From Roseivirga thermotolerans (lineage in GTDB: Bacteria; Bacteroidota; Bacteroidia; Cytophagales; Cyclobacteriaceae), in NCBI RefSeq assembly GCF_014653175.1, contig NZ_BNAG01000001.1, positions 868,001 to 932,000 of the forward strand: DNA of 64,000 nucleotides. The letters run 5' to 3'. The notes beneath the pieces are model-generated. The model ran no database searches. It was not told the DNA's origin and saw nothing but the letters and a program-made list of their open reading frames with translations. Position numbers and translations under genes: made by a program. Position 1 is the first letter of the stretch; every line of letters begins with the position of its first letter. Positions 57,337 through 64,000 of this stretch are shown here, piece by piece.

Positions 57337-60213
57337 TTAGAAAGAATACTTTAGGCCAAGACCAAATGAACGGCCCGGGCTAAAGAAGGTAAACGGCTGA
57401 TCATCGGCCTGGTACCCTCTGTAAACTTCTTCTCTCTGATCGTTCAGAATGTTGGATATACTAAAGTTGAACGACATGTTTCTTTCTTTACCAAAAGTCT
57501 TGTTCAGGTTAAAGTTCAGACTGTTGAAAGGCTCGGTATATACATCGGGGAACAAACCACCACCTACAATGTACAGGGTAGAGCCCTTTACGTTGTAGAA
57601 TAGACCGGCATCTAGGCCATTGTCAAAGTTTTCGTAGCCAATGCTTGTATTGATGATGAATGGCGCTTGTCCGGCCATGTTTCTTGTGTTTTTCACATTC
57701 TCACCATTTTTCTCATACTGCAAACGAGCGTTGTATTCTCTGTCGGTCATGGTAATTTCTGAGTTCACAACGGTTACGTTGGTGCCAATGTAGAAGTTGC
57801 TAAGTGCCGGAGTAAGGAACGAAAGGTCTTTCTTAAACTCTACTTCGCCTCCTAATACGCGGCCATCTCCTACGTTTCTTGGCTGATACTCTGTACTGGT
57901 TTGTTGCTCAGGAATTCGTACCAACTCTATTGGGTCGTCAAAAGTTTTGTAGAAAGCACTTACTGAAAGTATTTCGGTTCCGGGGAAGAAGATCTCCCAT
58001 CTCAGGTCAAAGTTATTTATTCGGGTTACACCCAGCTGACCGTCCCAGTCGCTGTACTGGAATAAACCTCCGTTAAAAATACGGTTGGTTAGTGGGTCAA
58101 TGATCTGAGCAAACGACAACTCTTTGAATGACGGTCTGGCAATGGTTTTGGAGTATGAAAGCCTTACGTTCTGATCGTCATTAACCGCATACACAAGGTT
58201 TACACTAGGGAAAAGGTCGAAGTCATCAATCACCACTTCGTTTTCCAGATTGTTACCACTACCCAAGTTGGCATATTCTACATCGCGCCCGGTGTGTCTC
58301 TGAATAAACTTCTCACCTCTAAGGCCAAGAACGGCCTTTAATTTAGCGGTTGGGTTCAACTCTGTAGAAACATATACCCCGTAGTTTTTGCTATTGGAGT
58401 TGTAGGCATTCGGGTTAGGGGTGTTGTTTCCTGAGTTCAGGTATATGGTTCCGTTAGGATACAGATATTGGTCTTGCCACACTGCATTAGGGTCGATACC
58501 GAAGTCGGGTTGAGCTCCAAAGAACTGAAGATCGTAGCTCAGAATTTCGTAGTCTCTTTCTTTGTAAATGTAGCTTGAGCCAAACTTGTATTTAGCATCT
58601 CTGCCAAAGGCCTGGCTGTTTCGGGTAATATCAAATTTGGCTACCCAGTTTACTTCTTCCAGCTCTCTCCAAATTCGGCTTGGGTTACCTCCTGCACCAG
58701 CCGAGAAAGTAGTATCTGTATTGCTGTAGGTAAAGGCGGTTTTTCTTACGTCAGGGTCTTGAATGTTTGAGAACGTAGGCGATACTCTCCAGTCAATATC
58801 CCATTTGCCGTCACCCAGGTGGTGTTCACCGTTCAACAAGAAGTTGGTAAGGCCTCGCTGATTGTACTCCAGATTGTTAGAGTAAGCTTTGTAGCCCGAT
58901 TGGCCAATGGCTTCACCATCGTTGTCTATATAAAACTGACCAGCAGTGTTAATGCCGTTCTGAAGGTGAAGAGCGGTGAATTTAAATTTAGACATATCGG
59001 TCTTATAGGCCAGTCCGGCCAAAATTCCGCCAAGCACGTTTCGTTCTGCTTTCACACCATTTTGAATGGTGGCATAGCGCAGGTTGGTATTGTTAGGGTC
59101 TACATAGCGCTGATACTCACCGTAAATCACATCATCGTAGAAAACGGTGTTGCTCTTGTAGCTGGCTGAAAATATGTAGCCTAGCTTATGAGAACCCCAG
59201 ATATCGTATTGATTGGCAGAGGTAAACGAAAGGCTGTAGTCCATAAAGCTGGTTTGTTGAGTAGCACCCAAAGTAGGGTCAAACTGCTTTAAGAAGTTGT
59301 ATATCTCTTGTCCGCTATTTCTATTAATAGGGCTTGGAATGCGCTCCTGGCGAGCCTGATCCGGCAGAGCTCGGGTACCATCGTCAAAACCAAGGAAGTC
59401 GGTAGAGCCTGTATTGCCCATAATAAAGTCTCTGTTAAAGTGCATGTTAGGATTGTAACTTACACTTAGCGATACATCCAGAATTTTTTCGTCCGGAAGA
59501 TCTTTGGTCTCAATATTTACCACACCTCCGGTGAAATCGGCCGATAGTTCTGCAATGGCCGTTTTGTACACCATCATGTTGTCGATGAGGTTGGTAGGGA
59601 AAATATCCATTTGCAAGCTGTTTCTGTCAGGATCCAGCCCGGGGATGTCTACATTGTTCAGAGTAGTTTTGGTGTATCGGTCGCCAAGGCCACGAACGTA
59701 CACGTACTTGCCTCCTTCTACCGAAACTCCGGTAATTCTTTTTACTGCCTCTGAGGCGTCAGAGTCTCCAATTTTACTAAAGCTGGCAGCCGACATACCA
59801 TCCAGTAGGTTAATGGCCTTCTTTTTAGTAATGGCTACTATAGCTTCTGAGTTTCTTACGGCTTCAGCAGTAACCACCACTTCGCCAAGCTCAGAGATGG
59901 CTTCTTTCATTCGAATGTTGTTGAAGATCACAGGCTTGTCGGCTGTTACTTCAACTCCACTAATTACAATGGTTTCGAAAGAAATAAATGAAAACTGAAT
60001 GTCGTAAGTACCAACCGGAGCTTTGATTTCAAACTTACCATCAAAGTCGGTAATGGCTCCGTAATTGGTGCCTTTTGCCAACACCGTTACACCAATGAGC
60101 GTTTCTCCAGAACCTTCATCGTATACAGTTCCTCTAATAATACCCTGCTGGGCAAAAGCCGTACTCGAAAAGGCGGTTAGAAAAAGTAGAAGTTTTAAGT
60201 AAAACTTGTTCAT
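57337..60213 (-). CDS. TonB-dependent receptor with carboxypeptidase-like regulatory domain (large)
   Basis: About 958 residues from the ATG at 60213, which begins the signal peptide MNKFYLKLLLFLTAFSSTAFA; the frame extends to 60225. Residues 22-110 are a carboxypeptidase-like domain (IIRGTVYDEGSGETLIGVTVL), the plug contains KRITGVSVEGGKYVYVRGLGDRYTKTTLNN, and the C-terminal barrel ends in an aromatic strand (FGLGLKYSF). The GLGDRYT motif is typical of a class of receptors in Bacteroidota that lack a SusD partner. The next gene upstream is a beta-helix lipoprotein, a likely partner. The substrate is unknown. Confidence 0.93.
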   Translation of the reverse strand: MNKFYLKLLLFLTAFSSTAFAQQGIIRGTVYDEGSGETLIGVTVLAKGTNYGAITDFDGKFEIKAPVGTYDIQFSFISFETIVISGVEVTADKPVIFNNIRMKEAISELGEVVVTAEAVRNSEAIVAITKKKAINLLDGMSAASFSKIGDSDASEAVKRITGVSVEGGKYVYVRGLGDRYTKTTLNNVDIPGLDPDRNSLQMDIFPTNLIDNMMVYKTAIAELSADFTGGVVNIETKDLPDEKILDVSLSVSYNPNMHFNRDFIMGNTGSTDFLGFDDGTRALPDQARQERIPSPINRNSGQEIYNFLKQFDPTLGATQQTSFMDYSLSFTSANQYDIWGSHKLGYIFSASYKSNTVFYDDVIYGEYQRYVDPNNTNLRYATIQNGVKAERNVLGGILAGLAYKTDMSKFKFTALHLQNGINTAGQFYIDNDGEAIGQSGYKAYSNNLEYNQRGLTNFLLNGEHHLGDGKWDIDWRVSPTFSNIQDPDVRKTAFTYSNTDTTFSAGAGGNPSRIWRELEEVNWVAKFDITRNSQAFGRDAKYKFGSSYIYKERDYEILSYDLQFFGAQPDFGIDPNAVWQDQYLYPNGTIYLNSGNNTPNPNAYNSNSKNYGVYVSTELNPTAKLKAVLGLRGEKFIQRHTGRDVEYANLGSGNNLENEVVIDDFDLFPSVNLVYAVNDDQNVRLSYSKTIARPSFKELSFAQIIDPLTNRIFNGGLFQYSDWDGQLGVTRINNFDLRWEIFFPGTEILSVSAFYKTFDDPIELVRIPEQQTSTEYQPRNVGDGRVLGGEVEFKKDLSFLTPALSNFYIGTNVTVVNSEITMTDREYNARLQYEKNGENVKNTRNMAGQAPFIINTSIGYENFDNGLDAGLFYNVKGSTLYIVGGGLFPDVYTEPFNSLNFNLNKTFGKERNMSFNFSISNILNDQREEVYRGYQADDQPFTFFSPGRSFGLGLKYSF

Positions 60214-60290
60214 ATAGTTTATCAATTAGTAATGTTCTTGCTCGTGTGTGGGTTTATTCTTTTTGGTGCTATTTGGCTTGTTGGCTTAAT

Positions 60291-60328
60291 AAAAAAGCTT
60301 GATCACCTGAAAAGTGATCAAGCCTTTT
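60291..60328 (-). terminator. Terminator of the beta-helix lipoprotein gene
   Basis: GCTTGATCAC (60297-60306) and GTGATCAAGC (60314-60323) are perfect arms around seven bases. On the minus strand the hairpin is followed by six T residues. Receptor and lipoprotein therefore have separate transcription ends. Confidence 0.88.
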
Positions 60329-60342
60329 TGATTTTGTATGAA

Positions 60343-61842
60343 TTAGTTACCAGGCCATTCAGTGGCAGTAGAAGCCCAAGTCCAGGCAAATACTGACAGG
60401 TCTGCACCAACTCCTGCACTTGGTGTAGCAGCAGCAGTAACACCCGATGGAATAGTACCAGTTACAAAGTCTTGTAAAGTAGAACCAGAAGGAACGTTCA
60501 ATTCAATTTTTGTGAAAGTCACACCACTGGCTGTAGTTCTGTTGATATCCTGACCTGTTTTGAGGCCCGTGATAAAGATGTTTTCAAGAGCCACAATAGA
60601 GTTGTCGTCTACGTTAATCAAATCTGTAGCTTTTCTGTCGCCTGCGCTAGCCACTACTGTACCATTTTTAATGGTATGTCCGGCCTCATAAGTACCTTCA
60701 GGACCATCTAGCTCAAAGCAGTGTGCCTCAGAGGTATTAGGAGCAATTACTACAAAGTTCTCCAACTTGCCGGCCCAAGACTGGTCAGTGTCTATACCGT
60801 CATCGTTGATGTTCCAAACCACTGCATTGTTTACGTTTACAGTACCGCCAAAGAATTCAATACCATCGTCTTGGTTGGCCACAACTTCTACATGGTTGAT
60901 GGTAGTACCTCTACCAACACCACCAAGGGTTAATCCGTTGATTTCGTTACCGTTACCGATGTTAGATCCACCATGGCGAATAGAGATGTAAGTGATGGTT
61001 CCTGAGTTATCATCGTCATCATTACCACCATAAAGACCGTTAGAGTCAGAGGTTGGGATACCTTCAATTTGTACTTCGCTCACGTCAGATCCTGAAGTTT
61101 TATTCGAAGCCGAAATTTTGGCTTTTCCAAGAATGATAACACCACCCCAAAGGCCGCTTACATCGGCAGTCAGGTTAGGGCTGGCAAAGTTTCCGGCAGC
61201 CACGTCTTCCGGAGTAATTTCATCTGCAATAGAAGTGAAAATGATTGGCATTGAAGCGGTTCCGGCAGCGTTCAGTTTACCACCTCTCGCTACCAAAAGA
61301 GCAGTAGCGTTGGCACCCGTTCCGGCCTGACCTTTTACAACTACTCCAGGCTGAATGTTAAGTGTTGCGCCAGATAGTACAGTAATTCTGCCACCAAGAA
61401 TGTAAGTTTTTCCTGTTTCCCAGGTTTCTGTACCCGAAATATTATCAGAAACAGTGATGGTAGTAGGCTCTTGTTCAATAGTAATAACAGCGGTGTTATT
61501 GCCTGATTTGCCATTGGCATCTACAACAGTAAGAGTTACAGAGCCTGCTCCTGCGGTGGTGGCCTGAAAGCTAATGGTAAAAGTTCCTGTCGTGGCACCA
61601 GCTTCTGGTGCTTCAGTTACTTCGGCAGTTCCACCTGTGGCAGTAACTGAGTTGCTGGCGTAGCCAGCTGCAATTGTAGCCGAGAAAGTAATGGTAATAC
61701 TTTCACCTTCAGTCACGCTAACAGCATCAGGCTGTGTTACGCTAGGGCCATCAATTTCCGGTTCATCGTCTCCACAAGAAGAGATACCCAGAACGAGCAC
61801 AAAGGCTAATAGTAGGTTTAAAAGTTTAACAGAGTCTTTCAT
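60343..61842 (-). CDS. Surface lipoprotein with Ig-like and beta-helix domains
   Basis: A 499-residue protein with a lipoprotein signal (VKLLNLLLAFVLVLGISSC). Residues about 30-125 are one Ig-like domain (SVTEGESITITFSATIAAG, GAGSVTLTVVDANGKSG). Residues about 130-490 have the repeated short strands of a right-handed beta-helix (ILGGRITVLSGATLNIQPGVVVKGQ, LWGGVIILGKAKIS, GTITYISIRHGGSNIG, INHVEVVANQDDGIEFFGGTVNVNNAVVWNINDDGID). A glycine and asparagine rich turn pattern is clear. It precedes a large TonB-dependent receptor on the same strand, and is probably its surface partner. Substrate unknown. Confidence 0.88.
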   Translation of the reverse strand: MKDSVKLLNLLLAFVLVLGISSCGDDEPEIDGPSVTQPDAVSVTEGESITITFSATIAAGYASNSVTATGGTAEVTEAPEAGATTGTFTISFQATTAGAGSVTLTVVDANGKSGNNTAVITIEQEPTTITVSDNISGTETWETGKTYILGGRITVLSGATLNIQPGVVVKGQAGTGANATALLVARGGKLNAAGTASMPIIFTSIADEITPEDVAAGNFASPNLTADVSGLWGGVIILGKAKISASNKTSGSDVSEVQIEGIPTSDSNGLYGGNDDDDNSGTITYISIRHGGSNIGNGNEINGLTLGGVGRGTTINHVEVVANQDDGIEFFGGTVNVNNAVVWNINDDGIDTDQSWAGKLENFVVIAPNTSEAHCFELDGPEGTYEAGHTIKNGTVVASAGDRKATDLINVDDNSIVALENIFITGLKTGQDINRTTASGVTFTKIELNVPSGSTLQDFVTGTIPSGVTAAATPSAGVGADLSVFAWTWASTATEWPGN

Positions 61843-61925
61843 GTCTTTGATTAGGTTTAAAATTTTGACACAAAAAAACTCTATCGCTTTTACAAAGCGT
61901 TTACGCCTTTGTTAAGAATAGTTGT

Positions 61926-61972
61926 CATTCCGTTTATGAATAGGTTAATTGTATTAACGGAATGTTAACCTA
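61926..61972. repeat. Overlapping inverted repeats in the moxR-lipoprotein gap
   Basis: CATTCCGTT (61926-61934) pairs with AACGGAATG (61956-61964); TAGGTTAA (61941-61948) pairs with TTAACCTA (61965-61972); GTTAAT (61944-61949) pairs with ATTAAC (61953-61958). The first two pairs interleave, so only one can form at a time in RNA. They lie 84 bp before the beta-helix lipoprotein gene. Confidence 0.7.
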
Positions 61973-61976
61973 AGAA

Positions 61977-62966
61977 TTAATGGTTGATAGGAATCTTGGT
62001 GAGCAGTTTTTGGATGATTTGTTCCGTGGTTATTCCGTCTGCTTCGGCCTCATAGTTCAGTATAATTCTGTGGTTCAGAACATCGCTGGCTATTTCCTTA
62101 ATATCTTCTGGCAACACATAGTCGCGTTGGTCAAAGAAGGCAATGGCTTTGGCTGCAAGGTTCAAGTTTATACTCGCTCTGGGCGATGCACCAAACTGCA
62201 TGTAGTAGGCTTCATCATTCAGGCCGTAGTCTTTTGGCTTTCTGGTAGCAAATACCAACTCTATAATATAACGTTCGAGCGACTCGGAGATAGAGACCTG
62301 GTTAACTTCGTCTCGAATGGAGAAAATATCTTCTTTCGTAAGTAGTGTTTCCAGCTGTGGTTGAAAACGCATGTTAGACATACGTCTCATTACTTCCAGC
62401 TCCTCATCTTTAGAAGGGTAGTCAACCTTCACTTTCAGCATAAATCGGTCAATCTGTGCTTCCGGTAAGCTGTATGTTCCCTCTTGGTCCACCGGGTTCT
62501 GAGTAGCTAATACAAGGAACGGGCGATCGAGCTTATAACTGCTCTCGCCAATGGTTACCGTTTTTTCCTGCATGGCCTCAAGCAGTGCCGACTGTACCTT
62601 GGCGGGGGCACGGTTTACCTCATCGGCCAGAATTACGTTGGCAAAGATGGGGCCTTTCTTTACTTCAAACTCAGCCTTTTTTTGGTTGTATATCATGGTA
62701 CCAATCAGATCGGCCGGCAACAAGTCAGGTGTAAACTGAATCCGCTGAAAGTCCAGGTGCAGAACATCGGCCAGCGTATTAACCGTAAGGGTTTTGGCTA
62801 TACCGGGAACACCCTCTAGCAAAACGTGTCCGTTGGTAAAAAGCCCAACCATGAGACGGTTTACCATGTACTCCTGGCCCACCACTATTTTGCCTACTTC
62901 AGAGGCAACACGTTTTATTTTTTCCTGATGCTCTTTTTTTAAATCGTTCGATACAACCTCTTCCAT
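61977..62966 (-). CDS. MoxR-family AAA+ ATPase
   Basis: A 329-residue AAA ATPase of the MoxR group. Walker A is EGVPGIAKT (residues 51-59), Walker B is VILADEVNRAP with Asp115 and Glu116, and the sensor 1 and arginine finger segments follow (TQNPVDQEGTYSLPEAQIDRFM, QFGASPRASINL). MoxR ATPases act as chaperones that activate VWA-domain proteins, usually encoded next door as DUF58 and VWA genes. None is visible in the window, since the neighbouring gene upstream on the same strand is absent here. The family call is firm. Confidence 0.95.
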   Translation of the reverse strand: MEEVVSNDLKKEHQEKIKRVASEVGKIVVGQEYMVNRLMVGLFTNGHVLLEGVPGIAKTLTVNTLADVLHLDFQRIQFTPDLLPADLIGTMIYNQKKAEFEVKKGPIFANVILADEVNRAPAKVQSALLEAMQEKTVTIGESSYKLDRPFLVLATQNPVDQEGTYSLPEAQIDRFMLKVKVDYPSKDEELEVMRRMSNMRFQPQLETLLTKEDIFSIRDEVNQVSISESLERYIIELVFATRKPKDYGLNDEAYYMQFGASPRASINLNLAAKAIAFFDQRDYVLPEDIKEIASDVLNHRIILNYEAEADGITTEQIIQKLLTKIPINH

Positions 62967-63424
62967 GATATTAATACTTAATGCGCGCTAAAATAAAGAA
63001 ATACAATGAACCACCTACACTATACTTTATATGAGCGATAAATGTTGGTGTGCAGGAGGTAAAGCAGGGCAAATATGTGGGAAATTGAAAGTTAGTGCGG
63101 CTGATTCAGAAGCATTTAACAAGAATTAACAAGGTAAAAAAGTTGAAAAAAATTTTCAGGCAAAAGATTAAAATCGTTCTGCTACTTCCAAAATTAATGC
63201 AAGGCCTCAAGTGGTAAGGCTTTTGTCGTTCACATTTTAATTTCTGTTGGGCACTCTACGATACTCGTAATCTGGCCCGGGTAGTCACACGGTGCATACT
63301 TATTAAATTGAACTATTCTAAGTTAATGGTCTGCCGGATCGATGTTGCTATGTGTTTATAAATGGCTGATATTCATCTAATATAAGCTATAAATGAATAA
63401 AACTTTATAGCTGCTATTTTGTCG
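62967..63424. other. 458-bp intergenic region between moxR and the SprB-repeat gene
   Basis: A divergent promoter region. It is AT-rich, with A tracts at 63131-63155 and an AAGGC direct repeat around 63200-63220. Its most notable content is the degenerate palindrome at 63384-63413 described separately. I see no ORF or RNA gene in it. Confidence 0.5.
63384..63413. promoter_or_regulatory. Degenerate Fic-type palindrome upstream of the SprB-repeat gene
   Basis: AGCTATAAA (63385-63393) and TTTATAGCT (63404-63412) are perfect inverted arms with a 10-base spacer. The arms match those of the Fic palindromes, but the centre is 3 bp wider. It ends 11 bp before the start codon at 63425. A related ATAAATGG lies upstream at 63358-63365. 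Confidence 0.6.
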
Positions 63425-64000
63425 ATGACATCACCTAAACAGTTGCATAGTAGGATTATTTTGCTGCTCGTCATATTCATGGCGATGGCAATGCCCCGTT
63501 TACAGGCGCAGTGCACCAACCAGTGCCCGGTGATTACCAACGTGAACATTAACAGTTGTGAAGGGGTGATTACTATTAGTGTAACAGGCGATGGCCCCTT
63601 TACTTACAATTGGGTGGACAGCGGTGGTGGCACTGTAGGAAATTCTTTCATTGCCAGTGGCCTTGCCCCTGATGATTATACCGTAACCGTAACGGATAAT
63701 GATGGCGATGTGGTGACGGCAACATATACCGTAACCAATCCGCCCAATCTGGTGGGCTCCGTTTCGGTCAATGATGTGACCTGCCGTGGCGATTCGGATG
63801 CTCAGGTGGTTGTAACCATGTCGAATGGAAACCCGACTTATGATTGGGAGCTGTTCAATGGAGGCGGGGCGTCTATCCGAACCGGTTCGGCAGCGCCCTT
63901 TTCCAATGTCATAAACCTCAATGGTTTGGGAATTGGAAACTACACCCTTACCGTAACCGATGCCAACGGGTGTACGGGAGATATTACGTTTACCATTACA
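63425..64000 (+). CDS. SprB-repeat surface protein, 3' truncated by window end
   Basis: An open frame of 192 codons without a stop to the window end. It starts at ATG 63425 with a signal peptide (SRIILLLVIFMAMAMPRLQAQ, cleavage before Cys30). The mature part contains SprB-type beta-sandwich repeats, recognisable by the recurrent end motif DYTVTVTDNDGD and NYTLTVTDANGCTGD and by VNDVTCRGDSDAQVVV. SprB repeats are found in gliding-motility adhesins and other very large type IX secretion cargo. The gene is probably several kilobases long with a C-terminal sorting domain outside the window. A Fic-type palindrome sits directly before its start. Confidence 0.88.
   Translation, partial: MTSPKQLHSRIILLLVIFMAMAMPRLQAQCTNQCPVITNVNINSCEGVITISVTGDGPFTYNWVDSGGGTVGNSFIASGLAPDDYTVTVTDNDGDVVTATYTVTNPPNLVGSVSVNDVTCRGDSDAQVVVTMSNGNPTYDWELFNGGGASIRTGSAAPFSNVINLNGLGIGNYTLTVTDANGCTGDITFTIT

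Noticed and set aside
59504-59998. 164-codon plus-strand open frame
   Set aside because: Shadow of the TonB-dependent receptor plug and regulatory domain on the other strand.
61926-61972. H-type RNA pseudoknot
   Set aside because: The interleaved arms have no linker across the 9-bp first stem, so both stems cannot form together. I report alternative pairings instead.
1-64000. CRISPR array, prophage, integrase or transposase genes
   Set aside because: No regularly spaced direct repeats and no recognisable mobile-element proteins were seen. Only non-coding inverted-repeat elements are present.

Overview
The window looks like a chromosomal segment of a member of the Bacteroidota, probably a marine or soil relative of the Cytophagales. 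The evidence is TonB-dependent receptors with an N-terminal carboxypeptidase-regulatory-like domain, a SprB-repeat surface protein, many secreted proteins whose signal peptide ends in AQ, LytS/LytTR two-component pairs, a LiaF-like protein, a GH3-family protein, the eukaryotic-type single-chain glycyl-tRNA synthetase, promoters of the TAnnTTTG type and few Shine-Dalgarno sequences. About 55 genes are packed closely. I saw no tRNA, rRNA, CRISPR array, phage or intact insertion sequence.

Layout. 1-7.3 kb: the end of an unknown gene, a secreted M28 peptidase, a TPR gene overlapping yjjX, and a large secreted BNR/VPS10-type beta-propeller protein. 7.5-12.6 kb: a radical SAM protein, a secreted phosphoesterase, a Fic protein preceded by two near-identical palindromes, and a decayed gene. 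12.6-25.3 kb: mostly housekeeping genes (glyQS, hemH, the glmM-cysteine desulfurase-lipoprotein operon, mazG overlapping a ClC channel), an amidohydrolase behind an alpha/beta hydrolase-OsmC fusion, and small envelope proteins. 25.3-25.9 kb: a gene-free AT-rich stretch with DnaA-box-like 9-mers, a candidate replication origin. 25.9-33.3 kb: two thioredoxin-fold proteins, the recJ-lptB-GH3 operon, a SPOR-like protein and fumC. 33.3-43.1 kb: a signalling region with a LiaF-like protein, two LytS/LytTR pairs, a TonB-dependent receptor and small envelope genes. LytTR-style direct repeats with 21-bp periodicity precede several of these genes. 43.1-52.8 kb: a YkgJ-like cysteine cluster protein, an M1 peptidase with a HupE-like protein, DUF6702, an RsiV-like lipoprotein, YceI, a 2'-5' RNA ligase and an M14 peptidase. 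52.9-57.2 kb: a five-gene operon joining a peptidoglycan-binding protein, a coiled-coil protein, a possible roadblock/longin-like protein, a Ras/Rab-like small GTPase and a soluble hybrid histidine kinase. 57.3-64 kb: a TonB-dependent receptor with a beta-helix lipoprotein, a MoxR ATPase, and the start of a SprB-repeat protein.

The best candidate for an undescribed system is the 52.9-57.2 kb operon. Its overlapping genes and domain content suggest a GTPase switch with its own regulator, coupled to phosphorelay and the cell wall. The second is the Fic locus: its 27-bp palindromes recur in degenerate form upstream of the phosphoesterase and of the SprB-repeat gene, which suggests a small regulon or a dispersed repeat family. 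Other non-coding structures worth a look are two long composite inverted-repeat elements, an intrinsic terminator touching the start codon of a histidine kinase, and a set of overlapping inverted repeats between the MoxR and lipoprotein genes.
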